64,000 nucleotides of DNA, taken from positions 32,678 to 96,677 of the forward strand of contig NZ_BAABHA010000011.1 in NCBI RefSeq assembly GCF_039541855.1, read 5' to 3'. Each line of letters begins with the position of its first letter. The stretch's first letter is position 1. The notes under the pieces are model-generated. The model was not told where the DNA came from and did not search any database. It saw only the letters and a list, made by a program, of their open reading frames with translations. Shown one piece after another: positions 53,264 to 61,682 of this stretch. Both the position numbers and the translations under genes were made by a program. The DNA comes from Solirubrum koreensis (GTDB lineage Bacteria; Bacteroidota; Bacteroidia; Cytophagales; Hymenobacteraceae).

Positions 53264-55414
53264 ATGAGCATGATGAGTGCCCCTCGGCAGCCGGCTACCC
53301 ACCGCCTGACCGGCCTGTACCTAGCCTTAGGCTTACTGTTGCTATTGCTTGCCGCCGGCGAGTATTACCTGCTGTCCCAACCGGCATTCAAGGCCGAAGC
53401 AATGGCCCCGGGCGGGCCGGGCGCCGGCCTGGGAGCTTCCATCACCAGCCGTCTGCTGGCGGGGCTGGTTAGCTTTTACCAACGCTTTGGCCTAATCGTG
53501 CGCGGAGCGATGCTGGTAGCCGGGGTGTTGCTAGCGCTGCTGCTCAAGGCACCACCCGCCCGGCCGGGCCAGCGCCGCTGGCAACCCACGCAGCTGCAGC
53601 TGCGGCGCATCCAGCTGGGAGCCGCCGGCGCAGGCCTGGTAGGGGGCGCGTTGTTGCTGGCGCAGGCTTCGTTTTCTGCTGGCGTCGTTGCCTGGCTCTA
53701 CCCCTTAGCAGCCCTGCTCGTACTGGGCGCGGGCTTGGCGGCCGGCAGCGCGCGGGCCCTGCACAAAACCGAGCGGTTCGGGTTGCGCACTGAGCGGCGG
53801 CGGCAGGCCTCGGAGCACGGCTTTAGCCTGGCCACCACGGACGGCGGCTGGATTAACATTCCCAATCCGTTTCGCGGCACGCTGGTGCTCGGCGGGGCCG
53901 GGGCCGGCAAGTCGTACTCGATTGGGGAGCCCCTGATTGAGCAGTTCACCGAGAAGGGCTTTGCCGGGCTCATCTACGACTTTAAGTTTCCGGTGCTGGC
54001 GGAGGCTGCGCAGAAGGCGTTTGTGCTGGCCGATGCCAAAGCCGCAGCGATAGGGGAGGGGCGGCCTGCCGTGCAGTTGCACATCATTAACTTCAAGGAC
54101 CTGGAGCGCAGTGAGCGGGTAAACCCGTTGCGGGCCGACAAGATGCCAGTCGTGGCCTACGCCAACGAGTACGCCCGCGCCATCATGGCCAACCTGAACC
54201 CGGAAAGCATCAAAAAGATGGATTTCTTCGACACCAGCGCCAACGCCTTTCTGACGGCCATCATCTGGTTTTACAAGAAGAACTTCCCCGCCTTCTGCAC
54301 CCTGCCCCACGTGGTGAACACGGCCTTGCACCCGGACTTTACCCACGTGCTGAGCATGCTCGACACCGACCCAGAATGCGGCGACATGGTGCGCTCCATC
54401 ACGACGGCCGTGAAGCAGCGGGCCGAAAAGCAGGTGGCCGGCGTCATCGCCTCACTGCAGATTGTGCTTACGCGCATCAACTCCCCGGAAATTGCCTGGG
54501 TGCTCACGCCCGACGAGGCAAGAGGGGAGGGGTTTAGCCTGGAGCTAAATGACCCGCAGGCGCCTAAGGTGCTGGTGGTAGGCAACGACCCCACGCTGAA
54601 GGAAACTTTCTCGCCGGTCATCAGCTGCATCGTGGCCGTGGCGCTGAAGCTGATGAACCAGCAGCACAAGCACCCGAGCTACGTGTTCCTCGATGAGGCG
54701 GCGACCATCTACGTGCCAAACCTGGAGGTAATACCGGCCACGGCCCGCAGCAACAAGGTGGCCATGATTTACATGACCCAGGACCTGAGCCAGATGATTG
54801 ATGCCTACGGCCGCGACAAGATGCAGGTGATGGTGAGCAACCTCAACAACCAGTTTTTCGGCAAGGTCAACTCGCTGGAAACGGCCAAGTTTGTCTCGGA
54901 GCTGGTAGGCAAAGAAGACCGGGAAATGGTATCGGCCAGCCTGGGCCGCAGCCAGAGCGGTGGCAGCCGCGGCGCCGGCAGCAATGCCAGCCAGAGCGTG
55001 AGCTGGCAGGAGCGCAACCTGGTACGCCTGCAGGATACCATCACGCTGGAAACCGGCGAGTTCATCGGCCAGACCGTGGAAACCGAGCAGCCCTTTTTCC
55101 AGGGCAAGGTGGAGCGCCAGGCGGTGCCCGGCTCGTACCCGCTGCACCCGCTGGCCACCTTTGGGGGCGGGCCGGCACCGGCGCTGGCCGAGGCTCCGGC
55201 AGGGGAGGGGCTGGACCGGGACTGGCTGAGCCAGCGACGGGCAGCCCGGCAGGCCGGTAGTTTTCCTGCTGTGGGCCCAGTTAGTGCGGTACAGGCCGTC
55301 ATTCAGGCCAATTTCGAATTGATTAGGGAAGACGTGGCGAGCATCGTGGGTCAGTACGCCAACACTTTAAAGGCAAGTGAGACCTTGCGGAGCGACCGCG
55401 AGCCGCTTTTATAA
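53264..55414 (+). CDS. Type IV coupling protein (TraG/VirD4-like)
   Basis: The 716-residue protein has N-terminal membrane helices (LYLALGLLLLLLAAGEYYLL, GLIVRGAMLVAGVLLALLL and others), then a P-loop ATPase: GGAGAGKS (210-217), Walker B in PSYVFLDEAATIYVP, and TraM-recognition segments (ATARSNKVAMIYMTQDLSQM). It links the relaxase-DNA complex to the secretion channel of the tra operon. The C-terminal end is unstructured. It is the last of the three mobilisation genes; the 54-bp gap to the convergent MFS gene holds nothing clear. Confidence 0.93.
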   Translation: MSMMSAPRQPATHRLTGLYLALGLLLLLLAAGEYYLLSQPAFKAEAMAPGGPGAGLGASITSRLLAGLVSFYQRFGLIVRGAMLVAGVLLALLLKAPPARPGQRRWQPTQLQLRRIQLGAAGAGLVGGALLLAQASFSAGVVAWLYPLAALLVLGAGLAAGSARALHKTERFGLRTERRRQASEHGFSLATTDGGWINIPNPFRGTLVLGGAGAGKSYSIGEPLIEQFTEKGFAGLIYDFKFPVLAEAAQKAFVLADAKAAAIGEGRPAVQLHIINFKDLERSERVNPLRADKMPVVAYANEYARAIMANLNPESIKKMDFFDTSANAFLTAIIWFYKKNFPAFCTLPHVVNTALHPDFTHVLSMLDTDPECGDMVRSITTAVKQRAEKQVAGVIASLQIVLTRINSPEIAWVLTPDEARGEGFSLELNDPQAPKVLVVGNDPTLKETFSPVISCIVAVALKLMNQQHKHPSYVFLDEAATIYVPNLEVIPATARSNKVAMIYMTQDLSQMIDAYGRDKMQVMVSNLNNQFFGKVNSLETAKFVSELVGKEDREMVSASLGRSQSGGSRGAGSNASQSVSWQERNLVRLQDTITLETGEFIGQTVETEQPFFQGKVERQAVPGSYPLHPLATFGGGPAPALAEAPAGEGLDRDWLSQRRAARQAGSFPAVGPVSAVQAVIQANFELIREDVASIVGQYANTLKASETLRSDREPLL

Positions 55415-55468
55415 CTTTTAGGCAGTAATGTGCGCGAATAACCATAGCCTTTCGCGGCTAGGAAACCG

Positions 55469-56755
55469 CTACGTCGTTGGCACCAAGTACTGGCTTGGCG
55501 CCGGAAGGCGCGAACCGGTCAGTTCCGGGTCTTGAAGCGTCAGTAGTGGGCAGTGCATGCGGGCGTAGATGACCAGCGCCGAGCCCACCGTTAGCAGGCC
55601 GATGACCCCCAGCGCGGCCGCCAAGCCCAGGGTGTCGGCCAGCACACCGGTCAGCAGCGCCCCGACAGCATAGCCTGCGTCGCGCCAGAGGCGAAAGATG
55701 CCCACGCTGTGGGCCCGCTGCGCTAGGGGGGCATACTCAGCCACCGCTGCCAGAAAGGTGGGGTACACCAACGCCGTGCCGGCCCCGAGCAGGGCCGCCA
55801 GCAGCACAAACGCCGGGTAGGAGGACACGACCAGCATGGCCAGCAGCACCGCGCCCTGCACGAGCAGGCCCCCGAAGAGCAGGTGCTTTTTGCAGTAGCG
55901 GTCGGCCAGTGGCCCGGTGACCAGCTGCCCCAGCCCCCACACGGCCGGGTAGACGGCGGCCACCGTGCCGATTTGCGTGAGGGAAAACCCTTTCGCGGCC
56001 AGCAATAGCGGCAGCAAGCCCCAGACCATGCCGTCGTTGAGGTTGTTGACCAAGCCGGCCTGCGTCACGGAGCCCAGGTTGGGGTGGCGCCAGGTCACGT
56101 CCCAGAACGAGAGGGGCGGTCCGGCGGGACCGGGCGGGGCCTGCGCGGCTTCCAGCGCGACGTGGTGGCGGGTGTCGCGCACGAGCAGCGAGCCCAGCAG
56201 CCCGAGCACCGCCAGGGCGATGCCCAGGTAGAACGGATAGGGCCGCAGCCCGTATTCCGTGGCCAGCCAGCCCGAGGCAAAGGCCGTCGCGGCCACGGCC
56301 AGATAACCGGCCGACTCGTTCAGGCCCATGGCCAGTCCGCGCTGCCGGGGCCCCACCAAGTCAATCTTCATAACTACCGTGCTTGACCACGCCAGCCCCT
56401 GATTCAGGCCCAGCAGCACGTTGGCGGCAATGACCCAGCCCCAGGAGGGCGCATAGAGCAGGAGCAGCGGCACGGGCAGGCCGATGACCCAGCCCAGCAC
56501 CAGCAGGTTTTTGCGGCCCACCCGGTTGGCCCAGGCCCCCGCGTAGTAGTTGGCGGCCGCCTTGGTCAGGCCAAAGACCACGATGAAGGAGAGAATAGCG
56601 GAACGGGCCACCAGGTGAAACTCCTGCTCCGCGAGCCGGGGCAGGATGGTGCGCTCCAGCCCCACCATGCCGCCCACGAAGGCGTTGACCACGACCAGCA
56701 ACGCAAATTGCCCCGCGTTGGCCCGCAGGCCGAGCTTGGTTTCCATCGAATTCAT
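55469..56755 (-). CDS. MFS transporter of the sulfur operon
   Basis: The 428-residue protein has about twelve helices, a typical MFS loop (WANRVGRKNLLVLGWVIG), and a central cytosolic loop. Start: MNSMETKLGL at 56755, or the METKLGL Met a few codons on. It follows the rhodanese-hydrolase gene by 28 bp on the same strand. In comparable operons the exporter removes sulfite or thiosulfate, but the substrate is not shown by the sequence. Confidence 0.88.
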   Translation of the reverse strand: MNSMETKLGLRANAGQFALLVVVNAFVGGMVGLERTILPRLAEQEFHLVARSAILSFIVVFGLTKAAANYYAGAWANRVGRKNLLVLGWVIGLPVPLLLLYAPSWGWVIAANVLLGLNQGLAWSSTVVMKIDLVGPRQRGLAMGLNESAGYLAVAATAFASGWLATEYGLRPYPFYLGIALAVLGLLGSLLVRDTRHHVALEAAQAPPGPAGPPLSFWDVTWRHPNLGSVTQAGLVNNLNDGMVWGLLPLLLAAKGFSLTQIGTVAAVYPAVWGLGQLVTGPLADRYCKKHLLFGGLLVQGAVLLAMLVVSSYPAFVLLAALLGAGTALVYPTFLAAVAEYAPLAQRAHSVGIFRLWRDAGYAVGALLTGVLADTLGLAAALGVIGLLTVGSALVIYARMHCPLLTLQDPELTGSRLPAPSQYLVPTT

Positions 56756-56783
56756 TTGAAATTTAGAAAGTCGCGGGAAAGGG

Positions 56784-57926
56784 TTAGCGCACGGCACAGC
56801 GGTTGGCGCCGGCTTCGAGGGCCTCGGCTTCGGCCGGCCACGGCGCCGCTTCGGCGTTGAGCTGGCTGATGCGGTGGTAGTTGCCCGGGGCCGGGGGCAC
56901 CCGGCTCAGCAGCGCCGGCACAAAGGCCGCCGGCGCCAAGTTCAGTAGGGAGGTGTGGTGTCGGACTTCGCCCAGCGTCGCGGCCAGCACCCGGCCGTCA
57001 AACGGCACGGGCTCGCTTGTGTGAGCCGGTAGCACCCACAGCGTGTCAGACAGGGCCAGCAGGGCTTGCAGCGAGGCGTGCAGCTGCCGGGCCTTGGCTT
57101 CGGCCTCGGCTTCGTCGGCCTTGAGGTCGGGACGCCCCACCCCCTGCAGAAACAGCGTGTCACCGGTCAGCAGGGCCCCGTTGCCCAGGCGGAAGCACAC
57201 GCTGTCCCAGGTGTGGCCGGGGGTGGCCAGCACCTGCAGTGAGGTGTTGCCCACCGGTACGGGCTCTTCCGCCGCCAGCGGAACAAAGGCGAACCGGGCG
57301 GGGCTATTGGCGGGCAGTAGCAAGCGGGCTCCGATCTGCGTGGCCAGGTCTCGGGCCCGGGACAGGTGGTCGGCGTGCAGGTGGGTTTCCAGCACGGCCG
57401 TAATGCGCCAGCCGTAGCGGGCCGCTAGTTCCTGGTACACGGCCGGGTCCACCGAAGCATCCACGACCACGGCTTCGTTCCGGGAGCCAATCAGGTAGGA
57501 GAGGCAGCCCTTGCCCGTGCGGCGCACCTGTACCACGGTGGCCTGCTCGGCAGGGAGCACGAGTTCGGCCGTGTTCCACATGCCACCCCAGGCGCCCATG
57601 CCCCCGGTCAGGGAGTAAACGTCGTAACCCAGGACCTGCAGCTGCACGGCGACCCGCTGGCTCATCCGGCCGGCGGCGCACACCGTCACCACAGGCTGAT
57701 TTTGGGGAATGGCCATGCCCTCAAATACCTGCGCTACACCCGCCTTAAGCTGCTCGTAAACCGGTACGTGCCGGCTGCCGGGAATGGCCCATTCGGCGCG
57801 TTGGTCAGCTGGACGCACGTCGAGCACGGTGACCGGGTGGCCTTGTTCAAGCCAGTTGCGAAGCGTCGATGCATCGAGTTCCGGAGGAAAAGCTGCTGCT
57901 ACGGATGCGGAAGGGAAAGAACGCAT
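56784..57926 (-). CDS. Rhodanese-metallo-beta-lactamase fusion (persulfide-type hydrolase)
   Basis: The 380-residue protein joins an N-terminal rhodanese domain with active Cys (C83 in VTVCAAGRMSQ) to an MBL-fold domain with THLHADHLS (H182-L-H184-A-D-H187), PGHTWDSVCF and TGDTLF. This is the architecture of persulfide dioxygenase-rhodanese fusions (ETHE1/BigR-linked PDO). These turn glutathione or CoA persulfide into sulfite and transfer sulfane sulfur. It lies in an operon with an ArsR-rhodanese regulator and an MFS exporter. Confidence 0.9.
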   Translation of the reverse strand: MRSFPSASVAAAFPPELDASTLRNWLEQGHPVTVLDVRPADQRAEWAIPGSRHVPVYEQLKAGVAQVFEGMAIPQNQPVVTVCAAGRMSQRVAVQLQVLGYDVYSLTGGMGAWGGMWNTAELVLPAEQATVVQVRRTGKGCLSYLIGSRNEAVVVDASVDPAVYQELAARYGWRITAVLETHLHADHLSRARDLATQIGARLLLPANSPARFAFVPLAAEEPVPVGNTSLQVLATPGHTWDSVCFRLGNGALLTGDTLFLQGVGRPDLKADEAEAEAKARQLHASLQALLALSDTLWVLPAHTSEPVPFDGRVLAATLGEVRHHTSLLNLAPAAFVPALLSRVPPAPGNYHRISQLNAEAAPWPAEAEALEAGANRCAVR

Positions 57927-57953
57927 GGGATTTAGGGAGGGGTAAGCAGGAAG

Positions 57954-58619
57954 TTAGTTTAGGATGGCAACTGGCAGACCGCGCTGTTTCCAGTCCGGAT
58001 ATCCCTCGCTCAAGCACACGGCCGGGTAGCCCAGCCCGCGCAGGTAAGTCACGGCTTCGTCGGCAAACACGCAGAATGGCCCCCGGCAGTAGGCAACCAC
58101 GAGTTGCCCGGTAGGCAGCGCCCGGGCGTGTTCAGCCAACTCGGTCAAGGGCATTGAGAGGGCCTGCGGAATGTGGCCCAGGCGGTATTCTTCGGCCGGC
58201 CGCACGTCGAGCAGCACCACCGGCTCATTGAGCTGCCGCTCCACCAACTCCTCGATGCTGAGGCGCTCGAGCGTGTGGCGTTCGTCGCGGAAGTCGTGCA
58301 CGAGTTGCGCCACCTCGGCCAGCTGCAGCAGCCCCAGCGTGCGCAGCGACTGCCAAGCGGCAAAGACCGTGTCGTTGGCCAGGCGGTAGAAGATGTGGTT
58401 GCCCTGGCGGCGCGTGGCCAGCAGCTGCACGCCCTTGAGTACCTGCAGGTGCTGCGAAGCGTTGGCGACCGATACGCCGGTTTCCGCGGCAATGTGCTCC
58501 ACAGTCTTCTCCCCTTGCGCCAGCAGCTCAACAATTTCCACTCGGTGGGAATTGGCCAGTGCCTTGGTCAGCTGGGTGATACCCTGGTATACCCGGTCTT
58601 TAAATTCTCGCTTTTCCAT
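57954..58619 (-). CDS. ArsR-type regulator fused to a rhodanese domain
   Basis: The 221-residue protein has an ArsR winged helix (SHRVEIVELLAQGEKTVEHIAAETGVSVANASQHLQVLKGVQLLATRRQGNHIFYRL) and a C-terminal rhodanese domain with C178-R-G-P-F-C183 (VVAYCRGPFCVFADE). The ArsR half has no Cys, so sulfane sulfur is probably sensed by the rhodanese Cys pair, unlike BigR/SqrR, which sense through Cys in the HTH part. It is divergent from the antitoxin gene and has a 38-bp palindromic operator over its own promoter. Confidence 0.9.
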   Translation of the reverse strand: MEKREFKDRVYQGITQLTKALANSHRVEIVELLAQGEKTVEHIAAETGVSVANASQHLQVLKGVQLLATRRQGNHIFYRLANDTVFAAWQSLRTLGLLQLAEVAQLVHDFRDERHTLERLSIEELVERQLNEPVVLLDVRPAEEYRLGHIPQALSMPLTELAEHARALPTGQLVVAYCRGPFCVFADEAVTYLRGLGYPAVCLSEGYPDWKQRGLPVAILN

Positions 58620-58654
58620 ACGCCTTTGCCCGACCAGAATTGTTGCCCGGTGGA

Positions 58655-58707
58655 CAAAGGTAGCAAGTGGCCTCATCTATTCAATAAACTTATTGAATAG
58701 ATGAGGC
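58655..58707 (-). promoter_or_regulatory. Promoter with a 38-bp perfect palindrome (ArsR operator)
   Basis: The -7 box TACCTTTG (58662-58655, minus) is preceded at 19 bp by a -33 TTG (58684-58682). Over the spacer and -33 lies an exact palindrome at 58670-58707: 18-bp arms (GCCTCATCTATTCAATAA and its complement) around AC. This covers the RNA polymerase contact region and is an ideal repressor site for the ArsR-rhodanese protein. The rest of the gap to 58899 is A/T-rich and holds the antitoxin promoter region, with no clear box. Confidence 0.85.
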
Positions 58708-58899
58708 AGTTTCAGTCTTTCATTGGAAGTATTCGGAAAAACGCGAGTAGCAAAAGTTATTCTGAATTAGGGCTTTTATGAACTGGCCGCTCGGGCAGCC
58801 CGATACGTTTTAGGCCCGAAAGAGGGGAAACAGAGGCACCATAATGCCGGGTTTTTTGTTTATTTTGTACTCTCATTCCTCGTTTACGTACTGTCTTTT

Positions 58900-59157
58900 A
58901 TGAACACGCAAGCTTCTCACATCCCGCAGTTTGGTCCCCGCGAGCAAACCCGCGAGCAGCGGCAGTTTATCATAAACCAGTCGCTGGGCATTACCCGCAG
59001 CCAAGGCGCGTACCAGGAGCCCGCGTGGCTGGCCGAACTGCACGCGCAGTACGTGAACGGCCGGATTGACCTGGCCACCGTGGGGGCCCGCCACGACGAG
59101 CACCAGCGCCAGTTGCAGGCCCACAACGTCGAGCATGCTTTGGCGCACGTGGCATAA
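58900..59157 (+). CDS. VbhA-like antitoxin of the Fic toxin
   Basis: The 85-residue protein (REQTREQRQFIINQSLGITRSQGAYQEPAWLAELHAQYVNGRIDL) has the layout of VbhA-type antitoxins for Fic toxins. The usual inhibitory motif [S/T]xxxE[G/N] is replaced by ITRSQG (residues 31-36), where Gln stands for the inhibitory Glu. The Fic gene follows after a terminator. It may bind the toxin, but inhibition by the standard Glu-Arg salt bridge is not possible. Confidence 0.75.
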   Translation: MNTQASHIPQFGPREQTREQRQFIINQSLGITRSQGAYQEPAWLAELHAQYVNGRIDLATVGARHDEHQRQLQAHNVEHALAHVA

Positions 59158-59183
59158 AGGCTGCATCTTAGATTTCTTTTGCA

Positions 59184-59213
59184 TTAGCCCGGCTTTGGCC
59201 GGGCTAATTTTTT
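59184..59213 (+). terminator. Terminator between antitoxin and toxin genes
   Basis: TTAGCCCGGC and GCCGGGCTAA form a perfect 10-bp stem around TTTG, followed by six T. It starts 27 bp past the antitoxin stop and ends 46 bp before the Fic ATG, so antitoxin transcripts would mostly stop here. Confidence 0.85.
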
Positions 59214-59258
59214 AGCCCTATTCCAGCTAGCAGCCGGGCGCTCGTATTGACCAGGACG

Positions 59259-60596
59259 ATGGATAAGTTTACCGACCCCCACACCGGCGTCTTTACCAAC
59301 AAGCTCGGCATCACGAATGCCGAAGAGTTAGAGCAGGCCACCAAAGACGCCTCGCTGCGCCGGCTGCAGGAGCTGGCCGCTGGCTACGGCCCCCAGGGCG
59401 ACACCTTCAATGCCCAACGCTTGCGGGCGGTGCACCAGCACCTATTTCAGGACACCTTCGAATGGGCCGGCCAGACCCGCCAGGAAGCTGGCTTTCAGGG
59501 TGTCAAAGCGGCCGACCTGCCCGGAACCACCGCCGTGCCCATGCACTTTGCGCCCTTCGAGCGCATCGACGAGCGACTGAACGCGCTGGGCGAGCAGCTC
59601 AAGTTGGAAAACAACCTCAAGGGCCTGCCTACACCCGATGCATTTGCCGAGCGGGCCGCTTATTACTTTGACCACTACAACCACGTGCATGCCTTTCGCG
59701 AGGGCAACGGCCGTACCCTGCAGGCCACCTTCGCCGAAATAGCTTACCAGGCTGGCTACCAGGTCGACTTCAACCGGGAGTACGAGAAGCTGAACCCCGC
59801 CCGCGACCAGGGCATCGTGAGCCTGCACGGAGCGCCGCACCGGGAAAGGGACCTACAGGCCCTGCGTGACCTGTTTGCCCGCAACACCACGCCCCTGCCC
59901 GGACCGGAAGCCGAAGCGGCCCGGCACCCCAGCCAGGTCCGCCCGTTGCCCGATGGACCAACTCCCGCGGTGCGGCAGATAGAGGAGCTGCGCGAGCTAG
60001 TCGCTGCCACCCCGGCCCTGCAGCAGCTGGTGGCCGGGGTGGACTACCGCCGCAACCAGCGCGCCGATGCGCTGCTTGTCCAAGTGCTGGGCATCGACCG
60101 CAACCCGCAGGCTGGCGTGGCCCAGCACGGGACCGGGCTGCGGCAGCTGTTGCAGGAGGTGGTGCAGGACAAACGCTTTCAGGACCCCGTCTCACAGCGC
60201 GAGGCCGCCCGTTTTGGGGCCGCGCTGGCAGCACTCCACCCGGAGCAAACGAAGTCCGTGGCGCCTACCCCGACCGTACCTGCCACCAGCCAGCCCCAAG
60301 CAACAACGGCAGCTTTCGTGCAAGCGGCCAAGCAGCTGGTCGAGGGACTGGAGGAGCAGGGTTACCCCGGGCCGGCTGATTCCTTGTCTCGGGCGGCCAA
60401 AGCCGTGGAGAAATCCGCTTACCTGGGCGGCGCCAACCTGCAGGCGGTGGCGGACGCATTGACCCGGGCCGAAAAGATACCGGCATTGGCCGACGATGCC
60501 GCTGCCCTGCGCAGCGCCGGGCGCGGTTTGCAGGAAGCGCAGCGCCTCGTCGCGTCCCCAACGCCGGGCCGAGAGAACGAAGGCCCCGAACGGTAA
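59259..60596 (+). CDS. Fic-domain toxin (AMPylase-like) with long C-terminal tail
   Basis: The 445-residue protein carries a Fic domain: VHQHLFQDTFEWAGQTR, then the motif HAFREGNGRTLQ (H144 to Q155). Canonical HxFx[D/E]GNGRxxR has Arg at the final place; here it is Gln. H144 and the GNGR anion loop are intact, so NMP transfer may still occur, possibly with another nucleotide. The ~240 C-terminal residues are Ala/Gln-rich with no known domain; in VbhT a tail lets the toxin pass through a type IV system. A VbhA-like antitoxin precedes it. The start at MDKFTDPHTG is preferred over a TTG four codons upstream. Confidence 0.85.
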   Translation: MDKFTDPHTGVFTNKLGITNAEELEQATKDASLRRLQELAAGYGPQGDTFNAQRLRAVHQHLFQDTFEWAGQTRQEAGFQGVKAADLPGTTAVPMHFAPFERIDERLNALGEQLKLENNLKGLPTPDAFAERAAYYFDHYNHVHAFREGNGRTLQATFAEIAYQAGYQVDFNREYEKLNPARDQGIVSLHGAPHRERDLQALRDLFARNTTPLPGPEAEAARHPSQVRPLPDGPTPAVRQIEELRELVAATPALQQLVAGVDYRRNQRADALLVQVLGIDRNPQAGVAQHGTGLRQLLQEVVQDKRFQDPVSQREAARFGAALAALHPEQTKSVAPTPTVPATSQPQATTAAFVQAAKQLVEGLEEQGYPGPADSLSRAAKAVEKSAYLGGANLQAVADALTRAEKIPALADDAAALRSAGRGLQEAQRLVASPTPGRENEGPER

Positions 60597-60634
60597 GTAC
60601 CGTTTATATTCGGACGTAACACCAGGACCAGTCC

Positions 60635-60943
60635 ATGAATTTATACATCGAGGCCGAGTACGAGGCCGCCAGCTGGGAATTGGAGCAGTTGCTGGACCGG
60701 TGGCCGCAGCAAGCTGAACGCACCCTCACGCTACTGGCAGCCGTGGAGGAGTTCTTTCGGCGGGGTGCGTGCCACTGGCCGGCGCCGGCTACCCCGCGCC
60801 TGCCCGAAGGGCCTATTGATGAAGCGCGACGGGCAAGGGCCTGGGCTCACCGCGAAAACCCCGCGCTGGCTCGGCAATACCTGCTCAACCTGGCCCACGC
60901 CAAGGAGGCGTTGGCCGCTCAAGCTAACCAAACGAATAACTAG
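60635..60943 (+). CDS. Hypothetical helical protein downstream of the Fic toxin
   Basis: The 102-residue protein (MNLYIEAEYEAASWELEQLLDRWPQQAERTLTLLAAVEEFFRRG...ENPALARQYLLNLAHAKEALAAQ) is acidic and helical, with a Pro-rich linker in the middle. I recognise no family. It is 38 bp from the Fic stop and 9 bp from the next gene, so it may be co-transcribed with either. Confidence 0.65.
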   Translation: MNLYIEAEYEAASWELEQLLDRWPQQAERTLTLLAAVEEFFRRGACHWPAPATPRLPEGPIDEARRARAWAHRENPALARQYLLNLAHAKEALAAQANQTNN

Positions 60944-60952
60944 GTAGACCTC

Positions 60953-61180
60953 ATGACTGCCGCTAACTGCTACCTTGCGCCGATGAAGGACGATGAGCTT
61001 CAGTTTTTGCAGGAGCAGCTAGAGGCTACCGAGTTGTTGCCCTGTGTCACCTGCCGGCAGCAGACACTACACGTCCACTTGGAGGTGTTGGAGCGGTACG
61101 TGCACGCCACGGAGTTGTTGATGGAATGCACCGCCTGTGGCACCCGGCGCGCATGGATGCAGCTGGAAACGCCGCAATAA
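60953..61180 (+). CDS. Small zinc-ribbon-like protein
   Basis: The frame encodes MKDDELQFLQEQLEATELLPCVTCRQQTLHVHLEVLERYVHATELLMECTACGTRRAW with two Cys pairs (CVTC and CTAC) typical of a zinc ribbon. An internal ATG at 60983 is the more likely start, since TACCTTGC just before it looks like a -7 box. The function is unknown; it could be a nucleic-acid binder. Confidence 0.6.
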   Translation: MTAANCYLAPMKDDELQFLQEQLEATELLPCVTCRQQTLHVHLEVLERYVHATELLMECTACGTRRAWMQLETPQ

Positions 61181-61268
61181 TCTGACTCAAAAATTTCGCT
61201 ACAACACAGATTGACTAAGTCAAACGGCAGAGGAACGAGCACGTATGCCGCGCATTACTATTTTAGCG

Positions 61269-61298
61269 TTTGCTTAAATACTAAAGTAGTACCTTTGC
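61269..61298 (+). promoter_or_regulatory. Promoter of the arsR-mer operon
   Basis: A -33 TTTG (61269-61272) is followed after 17 bp by TACCTTTGC (61290-61298), an exact TAnnTTTG match, just 6 bp before the ArsR ATG. A small dyad (TACT-AA-AGTA, 61279-61288) lies in the spacer and may be the repressor site. Confidence 0.75.
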
Positions 61299-61304
61299 AT
61301 AACG

Positions 61305-61682
61305 ATGAAAGCTCAATCCACTTGCGTCCGGGTCTTTGCTGATACCGCGCACATTGAAAGCAGCAAACAACGGCTGGCCGCAGCGGAGCCCGGCTTGCAG
61401 GCACTGGCCCAAGTGCTGGCCCTGGCCGGCAACGAAGTGCGCCTGAAGATGCTGTTTCTGCTCCTCGACCAGCAGCAGCTCTGCGTATGCGACCTGGCCG
61501 ACGTGCTGCAGATGAACGTGTCGGCCATCTCGCAGCACCTGCGCAAGCTCAAGGACGGCGGCGTGGTGCAGGCACGCAAGGTTGGGCAGACCGTCTTCTA
61601 TACCCTGACGCCCGCTTTGCGGCCTTTGGTACAGCCGCTGCTGGCCTCAGTTTCCACTGCTCTCCCCACTGCTACCGTATGA
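61305..61682 (+). CDS. ArsR-family metal-responsive repressor of the mer genes
   Basis: The 125-residue protein contains the ArsR winged helix NEVRLKMLFLLLDQQQLCVCDLADVLQMNVSAISQHLRKLKDGGVV. The C60-V-C62-D motif is the classic alpha-3N metal site of ArsR/CadC-type sensors, and a Cys at residue 7 (STCVRVF) may add a ligand. Binding of Hg(II), Cd or As would free the promoter. Its stop overlaps the MerTP start by 4 bp (ATGA), so the two are coupled. Confidence 0.9.
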   Translation: MKAQSTCVRVFADTAHIESSKQRLAAAEPGLQALAQVLALAGNEVRLKMLFLLLDQQQLCVCDLADVLQMNVSAISQHLRKLKDGGVVQARKVGQTVFYTLTPALRPLVQPLLASVSTALPTATV

